A stretch of 64,000 nucleotides of DNA from CAWIHS01 sp963836005 (GCA_963836005.1 CAWIHS010000001.1:124001-188000); one strand, 5' to 3'; positions 1-8,874 are shown, numbered from the stretch's first letter. Notes: a model not told the origin generated them from the letters alone. Made by a program: numbers and translations.

Positions 1-1
1 A

Positions 2-349
2 ACTTTTCAAAAGCCCCGTTATTCGCTTCAGTTCAATAATACCAATGCACTGGTCAGGGCAGGAAAATGGGATATAGAACTGAGTAAAACAGGTTATCTG
101 AATAAAGCCGGGCGCTGTCTGGTAATGATGACAGAAATAGCAGAACAACCGCTTATTATGGTCATGCTGGACTCCTTTGGTAAACGCACTCCCATCGGCG
201 ATGCTAATCGGATTAAAAAGTGGATACAGACAGGGAAAAGCGGTCCCGTCGCCCGCGCAGCTCGTCATTATGAGCAGAAAGAATTAAAAAAATACAGCAA
301 TCAGTTAATTCAGCGTGAAGTGACATCGCTAACACCTTCGCTGCATTGA
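2..349 (+). CDS. pbpG: D-alanyl-D-alanine endopeptidase (PBP7-like), 3' end only
   Basis: The frame is open from base 2 to the stop at 347-349, so only the C-terminal ~115 residues are present and the start lies outside the window. The translation contains SKTGYLNKAGRC, the KTG triad of the serine DD-peptidase fold, followed by a stretch ending in DANRIKKWIQTG that is typical of the PBP7/8 family. Those enzymes are periplasmic and cleave D-Ala-meso-DAP cross-links in murein. An internal ATG at 125 gives a shorter apparent gene, but it would cut off the KTG motif and is not the true start. Family assignment is by motif recognition only. The gene converges on tatD. Confidence 0.75.
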   Translation, partial: TFQKPRYSLQFNNTNALVRAGKWDIELSKTGYLNKAGRCLVMMTEIAEQPLIMVMLDSFGKRTPIGDANRIKKWIQTGKSGPVARAARHYEQKELKKYSNQLIQREVTSLTPSLH

Positions 350-510
350 TGCTCAGCTTTATTAATGACAGGCACTAACATGCTGCAGAAACCGAAGATC
401 ATTTGTAATATTTGCGCTAACTAAGTTTCCATCCATAAATAGCCATCCTGGCTATATTATGGAGCACAAAAAGTAAGCAACAATGAAATTCATCTATTTA
501 CTGTAACTAT

Positions 511-1311
511 TCACTTTAAATCAAATAATTTATAGTAATTTTTTCGAGTAATTTCTGCGATATGTTCAATGCTGGTAGCACGCAGCTCTGCAAGGAATTT
601 TGCGACATGATAGACATAGGCCGGCTGATTCTTTTTACCTCTCACAGGCATGGGAGCCAGATAAGGCGAATCGGTTTCAATCAACAACCGTTCGTCAGGG
701 ATCTGTTTAGCCACTTCCTGAATGGATTGCGCATTTTTAAAAGTCACAATTCCAGAAAAGGAAATATAAAAACCCATATTCATGGCTCTTTCTGCGGCTG
801 ATAAATCTTCAACAAAGCAGTGCATAATTCCTCCGGTCTGCTCAGCGTTTTCCTCTGCCAGTATCATCAGGGTATCTTCTGTAGCTTCACGAGTATGTAT
901 AATAAGTGGTTTGTTCACCTGAATAGCCGTTTGGATATGGGTTCGAAACCGTTCACGCTGCCAGGCATATTGTTGATCCAGCGGACAGCTGCCTTGATTC
1001 ATATAATAGTCCAGACCTGTTTCACCCATCGCGATTATTTTTTTATCCGCAGCCAGCTTACTCAAAATGTCAACATTCACAGATTGTTCGGGGCTATGGC
1101 AGGGATGTATACCGACAGAAGCATTCACATTGTCATATTGTTTGGCGGTTTGGAGAATTGCTGGAAAAGAGTCCAGATTAACAGCAATACTCAGAAATTC
1201 TGTTACCTGATGCTCCTTTGCCTCGAGTAATACATTGTCCATGGAGTTGTCAAATTCTGACAGATCCAGCATTTCCAGATGACAGTGAGAGTCTATTAAA
1301 TTTAACGACAT
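511..1311 (-). CDS. tatD: TatD-family metal-dependent hydrolase
   Basis: The protein has the TatD/YcfH pattern: an N-terminal IDSHCHL metal motif, GETGLDYY in the middle, IHTREA, HCF, and a C-terminal ETDSPYLAP. These supply the metal ligands of an amidohydrolase-type TIM barrel. Family members are cytoplasmic Mg-dependent 3'-5' exonucleases or related hydrolases. I place the start at the ATG at 1311 (MSLNLIDSHCHL) because homologues begin just before the metal motif; an in-frame ATG at 1365 would add 18 residues. Neither start has a strong Shine-Dalgarno. It lies downstream of pilZ, holB and tmk, the usual gammaproteobacterial order. Confidence 0.9.
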   Translation of the reverse strand: MSLNLIDSHCHLEMLDLSEFDNSMDNVLLEAKEHQVTEFLSIAVNLDSFPAILQTAKQYDNVNASVGIHPCHSPEQSVNVDILSKLAADKKIIAMGETGLDYYMNQGSCPLDQQYAWQRERFRTHIQTAIQVNKPLIIHTREATEDTLMILAEENAEQTGGIMHCFVEDLSAAERAMNMGFYISFSGIVTFKNAQSIQEVAKQIPDERLLIETDSPYLAPMPVRGKKNQPAYVYHVAKFLAELRATSIEHIAEITRKNYYKLFDLK

Positions 1312-1401
1312 GATGCGTTGGAATAGTTCCAGACTGAGTGACTTAGGAGCAAAGGTCCGATCCATAATGATTGTGCGGATCTGTTTAACGCGACTAGCAG
1401 C

Positions 1402-1755
1402 CTACATAGTATGGGTGGGTCTGTCTGATTGTAAGGCCCCTGCCAGGTAAGTTTCAATCGTATTGCGGGCTTTACCGTTATCCTGATCGCTGAACTGGAC
1501 ACCGACTCCAGCGGAACGATTGCCTTGCGAACCATTAGGTGTTATCCAGATGATTTTACCAGCTACTGGTAATTTTTCCTTATCATCCAGTAGAGTCAAC
1601 AACATGAAAACTTCATCGCCCAGTTTGTATTGCTTGTTGGTGGGTATAAATAGCCCGCCATTGACAACAAATGGCATATAAGCAGCAAACAGTGCGCTCT
1701 TGTCCTTAATAGACAGGGATAAAATACTTTGACGGGATTGTCCGGGACGCATCAT
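1402..1755 (-). CDS. pilZ: PilZ-domain protein, type IV pilus PilZ type
   Basis: This 117-residue protein consists of one PilZ domain. Visible features are the strand VVNGGLFIPTNKQYKLGDEVFML, the central GKIIWITP strand and the C-terminal AGVGVQFSD strand. The RxxxR c-di-GMP-binding arm expected at the N-terminus is not evident. That fits the compact PilZ protein encoded next to holB in pseudomonads and relatives, which acts in type IV pilus biogenesis by protein contacts rather than by binding c-di-GMP. It sits between holB and tatD on the same strand. A palindromic repeat element occupies the gap to holB. Confidence 0.8.
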   Translation of the reverse strand: MMRPGQSRQSILSLSIKDKSALFAAYMPFVVNGGLFIPTNKQYKLGDEVFMLLTLLDDKEKLPVAGKIIWITPNGSQGNRSAGVGVQFSDQDNGKARNTIETYLAGALQSDRPTHTM

Positions 1756-1787
1756 AACCAGGAACTCTCATTTTTTATTGTTATGTT

Positions 1788-1937
1788 GTAACCAGGCGTA
1801 TCAATGATACTGCACAAAATGCTTTACATCAGGATATCAGCTCTTTGTAAAAGACAGATGATTGTTCCACAATCTGCATTTCCTGTATAGCCGCCATGAC
1901 AGTAAGTACGACCTTAGTAGACACGCTGAGTAATTAC
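1788..1937. repeat. Type B MITE-like element, copy B1 (degenerate)
   Basis: This 150-bp element lies between holB and pilZ. Its left end is GTAACCAGGCGTA and its right end is CACGCTGAGTAATTAC, imperfect inverted repeats related to the GTAACTATTCAGCGTA end of copy B3. The flanks are GTTATGTT (1780-1787) and GTTAATTT (1938-1945), a decayed 8-bp duplication with 6 of 8 matches. The interior carries the shared core in diverged form (AAGACAGATGATTG, AATCTGCATT, GCCGCCATG). The mismatches suggest an old insertion. Confidence 0.6.
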
Positions 1938-1968
1938 GTTAATTTTAAAACAGTTTAATATCAGATAG

Positions 1969-2988
1969 TTATAGTCTACAGTTATACCAATCAATCAATA
2001 AACTCTCAAGCATCAGGTGGATATTGATTTGTCCTCGAATATCAAAATATGCTTTGTTTATCAATTCAGTAAGTTGCATTATTTTTTTTAAGTATAATCT
2101 ATCTGAGATTTGTTTCAAGCGTTCGTAAAAATCATTGTTAGTAATCAACAATGGTTCACAATTATGCTGTATTCTGCTTAGATCAATGAGTACAGAATCA
2201 AACCAGTACAGAATTTCTCCTGCAGCTCCCGGCTGATGTTTTCTGACCAGCTGATTAAGATTTTCTGCAACACTGACAGGATCTTTGTCATCCAGATGCA
2301 CGGAGAGGAGCTGATTGATGATCATTTCACGTGTCTGCATCCCATCAGCCGAGCTCATTGCCAATGCTTTAAGCGGGGCACCGGAAGCGAGCGACAGCAT
2401 CAGCTCTGGTTTGTTTACACCCTGCCCGGTTAGCCATTCAAGGGCGGGTTGTTTATCAGCCAAAGTCATTACATAAGACTGGCAGCGACTCCTGATAGTC
2501 TGCAGTAAGGCCCGGGGTCTACTGCTTAACAGAATAATTACTGTATTTGCTGTCGGTTCTTCCAGAGTTTTAAGCAGGCTGTTTGCAGCATTGATATTCA
2601 TTGCATCAGCCGGCTCGATCCATAAGATCTTTTTTTCTGCAAACTGACTGCTAAGAAAACTCCATTCTATAACTTCTCTAACCTGATCAACCGTAATAAT
2701 TTTTTTCTCTTCAGCGGTTGTTAAACACTTAAAATCCGGATGATTTCCAGTGCTGAATAACTGGCAGGATTTACACTGATGACAGGGTTGGCCTTTTTCA
2801 TCCGGGGATAGACATAATAACGATTTACTCAAATAAAGACTAAATGATTTTTTTCCCATCCCGCTGAGTCCGGAAAACAGCATTGCATGGGGAAATCTTG
2901 CTCTATCTGCCGGCCTCACCGGCAATTGTTGCCAGAGTTTATTGTGCCAGGGTAGAAGCTGCTGATATAAAAACAGATGGTTATCCAT
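1969..2988 (-). CDS. holB: DNA polymerase III subunit delta'
   Basis: The 339-residue protein is the delta' clamp-loader subunit, which helps the gamma/tau complex load the beta clamp. Visible features are a P-loop-like GLSGMGKKSF near residue 40, a four-cysteine zinc-binding cluster (CLSPDEKGQPCHQCKSC) near residues 60-75, and the clamp-loader ATPase segments SLLKTLEEP and SRCQSY (SRC motif). Its start ATG overlaps the tmk stop by 8 bases, so the two are probably translationally coupled. The order tmk-holB-pilZ-tatD is standard in gammaproteobacteria. Confidence 0.95.
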   Translation of the reverse strand: MDNHLFLYQQLLPWHNKLWQQLPVRPADRARFPHAMLFSGLSGMGKKSFSLYLSKSLLCLSPDEKGQPCHQCKSCQLFSTGNHPDFKCLTTAEEKKIITVDQVREVIEWSFLSSQFAEKKILWIEPADAMNINAANSLLKTLEEPTANTVIILLSSRPRALLQTIRSRCQSYVMTLADKQPALEWLTGQGVNKPELMLSLASGAPLKALAMSSADGMQTREMIINQLLSVHLDDKDPVSVAENLNQLVRKHQPGAAGEILYWFDSVLIDLSRIQHNCEPLLITNNDFYERLKQISDRLYLKKIMQLTELINKAYFDIRGQINIHLMLESLLIDWYNCRL

Positions 2989-3613
2989 TAGCTATCAACT
3001 GCTCAAAAACTTTGCTGATATTGAGTTTAACGATCTCAATTGCAGGTTGAGTATCAATAATATAAAAACGTCTCGGATTTTCACGCGCGAGGCGATGATA
3101 GGCATCCCTGACACGTTGAAAAAAAGATAATTGTTCTTCTTCAAAACGATCCATATGTCCCCTGTTTTTAACGCGCTGCATGCCAATCTCTACCGGGACA
3201 TCCAGAAGAATGCTTATATCTGGTCGTAAATCATTCTGCACCCACTGTTCGAGTTGAGCTATTTTATCCCAGGATAATTCTCTGCCTCCACCCTGATAGG
3301 CATAGCTGGCATCAGTAAAGCGGTCACTAATCACCCATTTACCGGCTTCAAGTGCAGGAATGATCAGTTCATTAAGATGCTGGGCCCGGGCAGCAAACAT
3401 TAAGAGTAATTCAGTATCATCACAAAGCCCGGTGTTATTGTTATCCAGCAGCAACTCACGTATTTTTTCTCCAATGGGTGTTCCCCCTGGCTCCCGAGTG
3501 GAGATATATTCAATGTGATGCTTATGCAGGATATCTTTGATGTGGGCAAGGTTGGTTGACTTTCCTGAACCTTCGGTGCCTTCAACAGTAATGAATTTAC
3601 CTTTATATGTCAT
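2981..3613 (-). CDS. tmk: Thymidylate kinase (dTMP kinase)
   Basis: This 210-residue enzyme phosphorylates dTMP to dTDP. The P-loop VEGTEGSGKST is at the N-terminus, followed by TREPGGTPIGEKIRELLL and the DRFTDASYAYQGGGREL segment with the DR(Y/F/H) motif. Length is normal for bacterial Tmk. The 3' end overlaps holB by 8 bases. Upstream, mltG is expected to be the operon predecessor, but a 201-bp type A element separates mltG from tmk, so tmk-holB transcription may depend on readthrough or on a promoter in or after the element. Confidence 0.96.
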   Translation of the reverse strand: MTYKGKFITVEGTEGSGKSTNLAHIKDILHKHHIEYISTREPGGTPIGEKIRELLLDNNNTGLCDDTELLLMFAARAQHLNELIIPALEAGKWVISDRFTDASYAYQGGGRELSWDKIAQLEQWVQNDLRPDISILLDVPVEIGMQRVKNRGHMDRFEEEQLSFFQRVRDAYHRLARENPRRFYIIDTQPAIEIVKLNISKVFEQLIANG

Positions 3614-3663
3614 AAGTATATTTCTTTGTTAAGAGTTTGTATGCGTTGATTATATTCAGCGCT

Positions 3664-3864
3664 CATTCGTTTGTACTTAGGGATAATCATGTATTTGTGG
3701 AAGACAGATAATTGCTTCTGCATTTGCTACATGCAAGAGGCAGGAGCCGAAGTCGTCCCTGTAGGTCAAGTTTATGTATGCCAGGGATGGTTACATAAAT
3801 CCTATTCTGGAGCAAAAACATGCATGCCTGTCCTGAGGCATTTTTTCTTGAGTACAGACCTATA
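3664..3864. repeat. Type A MITE-like element, copy A1
   Basis: This 201-bp element lies between tmk and mltG. The left end CATTCGTTTGTACTTAGG pairs with the right end CTTGAGTACAGACCTATA as imperfect terminal inverted repeats. The flanks ATTCAGCGCT (3654-3663) and GTTCAGCGTT (3865-3874) are a 10-bp duplication with 8 matches. The interior contains the shared core (AGACAGATAATTGCT, GAGGCAGGAGCCGAAGTCGTCC) and a second stem around GCCAGGGATGGTTAC. Its right duplication ends four bases before the mltG stop codon. A 64-codon ORF inside it has no independent support. Confidence 0.75.
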
Positions 3865-3877
3865 GTTCAGCGTTAGC

Positions 3878-4909
3878 TTATTTTTGACGGCTTTTTAAAA
3901 TATATTTTTGTACTGCTTTGTTATGTTCCTTCAAGCTGTTGCTAAAAGTATGACCTCCTGTCCCGTCTGCGACAAAGTAAAGACTCTTACTTTTATCCGG
4001 GTGCAGTACCGCGTGGATGGCATCACGCCCTGCTAAAGCAATGGGCGTAGGCGGTAAACCATCAATCTGATAGGTATTATAGGCGGTTTTTTTATTGATA
4101 TCGCGACGTCTTATATTTCCTTTATATTCATCGCCCATGCCATAAATGATAGTGGGGTCTGATTGCAGCCGCATGCCTTTTTTTAAGCGGCGTATAAAAA
4201 CACCGGCAATTTTGTTTCGTTCACTACTGATCCCCGATTCTTTTTCTACAATAGAGGCCAGTATCAGCGCATCATAAGGTGTTTTCAACGGCAGTCCCTG
4301 ATCCCGAATTTTCCATTCCTGCTGCAGCACTCTCTGCATGGTTTTATTTGCCCGCAGTAAAAGATCTTTATCGGTGGTATTTTTAGGAAACAGATAGGTG
4401 TCCGGGTAGATAAGTCCTTCCAGCTGAGAAGTTTTGATGCTCAGTTCATCGAGCATCAATTGTCTGACATCCAGGTCTATTTTTTCGCCCAGTGTGTGCT
4501 GCAAATGCGGATTTTGTTTAATATGGGTAATAGCCTCTTCAAAGGTCCAGCCTTCAACCAGCGTGATCGAATACTGGTTGACCTTGCCAGAAACAAACAG
4601 ATTCATTATTTCAACGACGGTCATTCCGCTTTCTAACGTGTATTCTCCTGCCTTGATTTTATGGGCCTGTTCTGATTGCCGGGCATAGATTTTAAAAAAT
4701 AATTGGTTGTCAATAATTTGTTGCTGGAAAAGCTGCCGCCCAATCTGATTAAATGTTGCGCCTTTATTGATATTAAAGATCAAGCTTTTTGTTCCGCTGA
4801 TCTGCAGCGGAGTTTTAAGAAAAGTCTGGTATTCATTCCAGTACCAGCCGGCAATGATCCCTGCAATAATGATCAGCAGGAATAATAATTTAAATATTTT
4901 TGATATCAT
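3878..4909 (-). CDS. mltG: Endolytic murein transglycosylase MltG (YceG-like)
   Basis: The 343-residue protein has one N-terminal membrane helix (about residues 5-22, rich in L and I) and a periplasmic YceG domain. The catalytic region reads ASIVEKESGISSERNKIAGVFIRRL, with the conserved glutamate in VEKESG, followed by LQSDPTIIYG and the C-terminal YNTYQIDGLPPTPI. MltG cleaves nascent glycan strands and is thought to set their length. It lies between pabC and tmk on the same strand, the usual pabC-mltG-tmk-holB arrangement. The start 21 bases after the pabC stop fits an operon. Confidence 0.95.
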   Translation of the reverse strand: MISKIFKLLFLLIIIAGIIAGWYWNEYQTFLKTPLQISGTKSLIFNINKGATFNQIGRQLFQQQIIDNQLFFKIYARQSEQAHKIKAGEYTLESGMTVVEIMNLFVSGKVNQYSITLVEGWTFEEAITHIKQNPHLQHTLGEKIDLDVRQLMLDELSIKTSQLEGLIYPDTYLFPKNTTDKDLLLRANKTMQRVLQQEWKIRDQGLPLKTPYDALILASIVEKESGISSERNKIAGVFIRRLKKGMRLQSDPTIIYGMGDEYKGNIRRRDINKKTAYNTYQIDGLPPTPIALAGRDAIHAVLHPDKSKSLYFVADGTGGHTFSNSLKEHNKAVQKYILKSRQK

Positions 4910-4930
4910 AGTTATTGCTCATGCAAAGAG

Positions 4931-5788
4931 TCACTTAATAACCGGTCGCTGCAGCGGAGTATTAATTATACGGCTTAAACGGCGCATAATGGTTTTTGAT
5001 GCATAGACGATAGAGTCATTGCGGCTAAAAGTTAATTTCATGACCGGATAAATGCCTAGAATGCTATTGGTAAAAAATAATTCACTTGCATCCCTTAGAT
5101 CTTTCGGAGTGTAATGTCCCTCTGAAGTTGCCAGGCCGTGTTCTCCGGCGAGCTGCAGAACCTGTGCTCTTAAAGTTCCTTTAATACCGCAGTTTTCAAG
5201 CACAGGTGTACAGAGAATTCCGTTTTTTACAAAAAACAGATTGCTGCTGGTACCCTCAACAAGGCGGCCGTCATAGTCTAAGGTAATACCCTCGGCATAT
5301 GCAGTGTCAGACAGTTCGTTTCTGGCAAGCACCTGCTCAAGTCGATTCAAGTGCTTGATTCCTGCCAGCAGCGGCTGATACGCAAGACGTGTAGCACAGA
5401 TGGTGGATTCAATACCTGTGTGATAATATTCCAGCGGAACTTCAGGCCAGGCATTCCAGTTTATAATCAGGGTTTGGGGTTGTTCAGGGTCATAGCGATA
5501 TCCTCGCCCGCCTCTGCCTCGGGTCAGTATTAATTTTACCACACCGGTGACTTTATGTTCGCCTGCCTGTAGTTGTGCTGTTATATGGGTTAGTAACTCA
5601 TTTTCAGCAGGACATCGCAGCCTGATACGTTTACAGCCATCCATCAAGCGTAAATAATGCGCCGGCCAGTTATTAAGTTCGCCATTTATACAGGCTATTG
5701 TTTCAAATAAACCATCACCATAGGCCAGACCACGCTCATCAATACTCAGGTGCGCCTGCACCTTGCTGCCTGAAACTATCATGACCAA
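4931..5788 (-). CDS. pabC: Aminodeoxychorismate lyase
   Basis: This PLP-dependent class IV enzyme converts 4-amino-4-deoxychorismate to p-aminobenzoate and pyruvate in folate synthesis. The N-terminal DERGLAYGDGLFET, the central IKHLNRLEQVLARNE carrying the Schiff-base lysine, and EGTSSNLFF are class IV aminotransferase-fold signatures. PabC rather than IlvE or D-amino-acid transaminase is chosen because pabB is immediately upstream. Two starts are possible: ATG at 5788, overlapping pabB by 10 bases, or ATG at 5782, forming an ATGA overlap. Either gives translational coupling. Confidence 0.93.
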   Translation of the reverse strand: MVMIVSGSKVQAHLSIDERGLAYGDGLFETIACINGELNNWPAHYLRLMDGCKRIRLRCPAENELLTHITAQLQAGEHKVTGVVKLILTRGRGGRGYRYDPEQPQTLIINWNAWPEVPLEYYHTGIESTICATRLAYQPLLAGIKHLNRLEQVLARNELSDTAYAEGITLDYDGRLVEGTSSNLFFVKNGILCTPVLENCGIKGTLRAQVLQLAGEHGLATSEGHYTPKDLRDASELFFTNSILGIYPVMKLTFSRNDSIVYASKTIMRRLSRIINTPLQRPVIK

Positions 5789-7380
5789 TGTTTTGCCTGT
5801 AAAAAGGGTTCCAGAGCCCTGAGCAGACCTTTGGCTTTAGCTCTGGTTTCATGCAGTTCATTTTCAGCGATGGAATCAGCAACCAGACCTGCGCCGGCAC
5901 GCAATGAGAGCAGCTGCGCAGTTTCGGATGATAGACAGTCAGATGTAGCTGGCGTACCCTCAGATATTGTATTTTTCATCGGGATTTGTTCCAACTGCAT
6001 AGTGCGGATTAGAATATTCAGGTCCATGCTGCCATCCATATTAATATAGCCCATGGAACCTGTGTAAGCACTTCTGGCGGTCTTCTCCAGTTCTGCAATA
6101 ATCTCCATACAGCGTACCTTGGGGCAGCCGGTAATGGTTCCGCCCGGAAAAATTGCTTTGATAACCTGACCGGGGGTCTTATTCTTCTGTTTCCTGCCAA
6201 TGACATTGGATACAATATGATGAACATGGGCATAACTTTCATTAACCATAAATTCATCCACTCTGACAGTCCCTGGCTCGCACACACGCCCAAGATCATT
6301 ACGGATCAGATCGATGAGCATCACATGTTCAGCCTGTTCTTTAGGATGAGCATGTAATTCATCAAGCAATATTTTATCTTCGACCACCGATGGACTTCTG
6401 GGACGTGTCCCTGCAATGGGACGGGATTCTATGATATTGTTTCGCACTGTTAACAGGCGTTCTGGAGAAGAAGATATAATACTGCTTTTGCTGTGCTTAT
6501 CAATAAAACTGACCAGCCCTGAAAATGGCGCCGGATTGCTCTTTCTCAAAGAACGGTAAAGTAAGGCCGCCGCATAACTATGGGTACTGCGTTTAAATAC
6601 CTGGCTAATAAGCCTGCTTTTCCAGCTTCTGGATAAATTGACCTGGAAAACATCCCCTTCCCGGATATAATGCCTGACCTTTGCTGCCGCAGTGATAAAT
6701 TGAGCATCTTTATCTTCCTGTAATGCAGAGACAGTTAAACGCTCCTGCTCCGGTTTAACCCGCTCTTTCTGACTTTGTTTAATATCCTTGACAAGTTCCT
6801 GATAACTCACATCCAGATCAATGGACTTTTCGTTGAGCAGAAAATAGTGCTTACTATGGTGATCATGAATTATCGCCCTGGATACTCTGGCGGCGTAGGC
6901 AACGGGTAATTCGCCCTCAGGTACAGGAAGTTTCAATCCAGGTTCAACCTGCTGGGCTAACTCATAAGCGAAAAAAACAAACCACCCTCCAGTAAATGGA
7001 AGTTGTGGTTCAACATGATCCTTTTTAATCTCTGGTGAGGTCATGCTATATAATGAATTGTTTGATTTAGCAGATCTTTGCTGCTCCCGATACCACAAAT
7101 CATCAAAGGCCTGAAGAAAAGTTTGATTTAAACTGATTGACAGATTTTCTGAAGTCGATAACTGAAAATGCTTATCCATTTTTAGCCAGTATTGAGGCTG
7201 AATAAACAGGATGTCGTATCGGGATTGCTGGTTAGTTGTTAACGGGACATCATGCACTGTACTCTGCAGTAAAAAAGGATACTTTTCAGGGGAAAATTGA
7301 TATAAATCCAACAGGTCAGGGATAGTGTGATCAGGAAAATCTTGCTCAACAAGCTGTTTGAACTGATACACCTGATTCAC
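5779..7380 (-). CDS. pabB: Aminodeoxychorismate synthase component I
   Basis: The 533-residue protein belongs to the chorismate-utilising family and aminates chorismate to 4-amino-4-deoxychorismate together with a PabA glutaminase (not in this window). Signatures include SSSPERLL, ESRPIAGTRPR, HVMLIDLIRNDLGRV, and the C-terminal IFPGGTITGCPK and GSMGYI. Relative to relatives I know, about 25 extra residues (around 465-490, near SEGTPATSDC) separate NILIRTMQLE from LRAGAGLVADS. The gene overlaps pabC. TrpE is less likely given the pabC neighbour. Confidence 0.92.
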   Translation of the reverse strand: MNQVYQFKQLVEQDFPDHTIPDLLDLYQFSPEKYPFLLQSTVHDVPLTTNQQSRYDILFIQPQYWLKMDKHFQLSTSENLSISLNQTFLQAFDDLWYREQQRSAKSNNSLYSMTSPEIKKDHVEPQLPFTGGWFVFFAYELAQQVEPGLKLPVPEGELPVAYAARVSRAIIHDHHSKHYFLLNEKSIDLDVSYQELVKDIKQSQKERVKPEQERLTVSALQEDKDAQFITAAAKVRHYIREGDVFQVNLSRSWKSRLISQVFKRSTHSYAAALLYRSLRKSNPAPFSGLVSFIDKHSKSSIISSSPERLLTVRNNIIESRPIAGTRPRSPSVVEDKILLDELHAHPKEQAEHVMLIDLIRNDLGRVCEPGTVRVDEFMVNESYAHVHHIVSNVIGRKQKNKTPGQVIKAIFPGGTITGCPKVRCMEIIAELEKTARSAYTGSMGYINMDGSMDLNILIRTMQLEQIPMKNTISEGTPATSDCLSSETAQLLSLRAGAGLVADSIAENELHETRAKAKGLLRALEPFLQAKHWS

Positions 7381-7496
7381 TATCTGAGTACTAATTTAAA
7401 AGAGATTTTACGCATAAGAATCATACAGACCTGATGCGTCTGCCAGGTGTTTGTATCCTGACACCAGGGACTTACACATAGCCATATTGCAACAGA
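7381..7496. other. Intergenic between fabF and pabB, weak hairpin
   Basis: This 116-bp gap holds CCAGGTGT (7440s) facing ACACCAGG across a short loop, an imperfect stem with no clear T-run. It may slow transcription from fabF into pabB but is not a convincing terminator. No promoter is obvious. Confidence 0.25.
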
Positions 7497-8735
7497 TTAA
7501 ATTTTGCCCAGAACTATAGTGCCGTTGGTACCACCAAAGCCGAAGGAGTTAGACAGCGCGTATTTTATTGGCATGGGTTTAGCTGTATGTGCAGCATAGT
7601 CAAGATCACATTGCGGATCAGGATCATGCAGATTTATCGTTGGCGGAGCAACCTGGTCATAGATCGATAATACCGTGAAAATGGCCTCAATTCCTCCAGC
7701 GGCGCCCAGCAGATGACCCGTCATCGATTTTGTTGAACTCATGGTCAGCTTGTATGCATGATCGCCAAAAGTGCGTTTGGCTGCATCCGTTTCAGCTAAA
7801 TCACCTGCCGGAGTAGAAGTGCCATGAGCATTGATATAATCAATCTGCTCAGCATTCAGGTTGGCATTGCGCAGTGCCGCATCCATGCATCGGCTAGCAC
7901 CCTCTCCACCTTTGGAAGGCAGGGTCATATGATAAGCGTCACCACTCATACCAAAACTTAACAGCTCAGCATAAATCTTTGCACCGCGGGCTTTGGCATG
8001 TTCATATTCTTCAAGTACCACGACACCAGCCCCATCACTGAGAACAAAACCATCACGATCCTTATCCCAGGGACGTGAGGCCGTCTGAGGATCATCATTA
8101 CGTTTAGACAAAGCTCTGGCAGCAGCAAAACCACCCAGGCCCAAATGGCAGGTTGCCATTTCTGAACCGCCAGAGATCATGACATCGGCATCACCGTATT
8201 CAATGATTCGTGCAGCATCTCCGATGCTGTGAGTAGCCGTGGCACAAGCTGTAACCATGGCAATATTCGGACCTTTAAGATTATATTTAACCGACAGATT
8301 TCCGGATATCATATTGATGATATTGCTGGGAACAAAAAAAGGCGAAATTTTTCTCGGGCCACCTTGCAGATAAGCATCATAACCCTTTTCAATGCCAGGC
8401 AGTCCGCCGATACCGGAACCGATAGATACACCAATGCGCCAGGCATTTTCTTCTGTAATTTCAAGTCCAGAATCTTCTATTGCCTGTTGCCCAGCTGCAA
8501 TACCATAATGAATGAAGGTATCCATCTTCTTGGCTTCTTTGCTGTCAAGATATTTTGCTACTTCAAAATTCTTAACCGAGCCCCCTATTCTGACACTGAA
8601 TGAACTGGTATCAAAATGATCAATAGGAGCAATACCGCTTTTTCCCGCGAGAATATTCTCCCAGGATTCCTGAACATTAAGCCCCATAGGACAGACCATA
8701 CCTAATCCGGTAACGACAACACGACGCTTAGCCAA
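7497..8735 (-). CDS. fabF: Beta-ketoacyl-ACP synthase II
   Basis: This 412-residue condensing enzyme elongates acyl-ACP with malonyl-ACP. The catalytic cysteine lies in MVTACATATHSIG, the two histidines in NAHGTSTPAGD and MTGHLLGAAGG, and the C-terminal SNSFGFGGTNG glycine loop is intact. Length matches FabF. It follows acpP on the same strand but is separated by a 346-bp gap with a terminator-like hairpin, so FabF may be made at a lower level than ACP, as in other bacteria. Confidence 0.97.
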   Translation of the reverse strand: MAKRRVVVTGLGMVCPMGLNVQESWENILAGKSGIAPIDHFDTSSFSVRIGGSVKNFEVAKYLDSKEAKKMDTFIHYGIAAGQQAIEDSGLEITEENAWRIGVSIGSGIGGLPGIEKGYDAYLQGGPRKISPFFVPSNIINMISGNLSVKYNLKGPNIAMVTACATATHSIGDAARIIEYGDADVMISGGSEMATCHLGLGGFAAARALSKRNDDPQTASRPWDKDRDGFVLSDGAGVVVLEEYEHAKARGAKIYAELLSFGMSGDAYHMTLPSKGGEGASRCMDAALRNANLNAEQIDYINAHGTSTPAGDLAETDAAKRTFGDHAYKLTMSSTKSMTGHLLGAAGGIEAIFTVLSIYDQVAPPTINLHDPDPQCDLDYAAHTAKPMPIKYALSNSFGFGGTNGTIVLGKI

Positions 8736-8844
8736 GAGTTTTCTCCATTCTCTTAATTTCTGATAACAATTTCAACATAAATACATTCATGCATCACGTA
8801 TTTAGATGGTGGGAATGATTATGCCGGAGTCATTAATTATTTTC

Positions 8845-8874
8845 AAAAATAGTTACAATTTTGTAACTATTTTT
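8845..8874. repeat. Perfect AT-rich inverted repeat upstream of fabF
   Basis: A 12-bp stem (AAAAATAGTTAC / GTAACTATTTTT) encloses a 6-base loop. It is flanked by A or T tracts, so it resembles a bidirectional intrinsic terminator. The inner GTAACTATT also equals the outer end of type B elements, in back-to-back orientation. A match this short may be chance. Confidence 0.5.

Noticed and set aside
503..515. GTAACTATTCA at the tatD 3' end, matching a type B terminus
   Set aside because: The element would have to extend into intact tatD; no partner end or duplication was found.
820..1230. 136-codon plus-strand ORF
   Set aside because: It is antisense to tatD, whose metal motifs are clear.
3671..3865. 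64-codon ORF between tmk and mltG
   Set aside because: It lies entirely inside type A element A1; equivalent reading frames in other copies are not kept open, so it is a by-product of the repeat.
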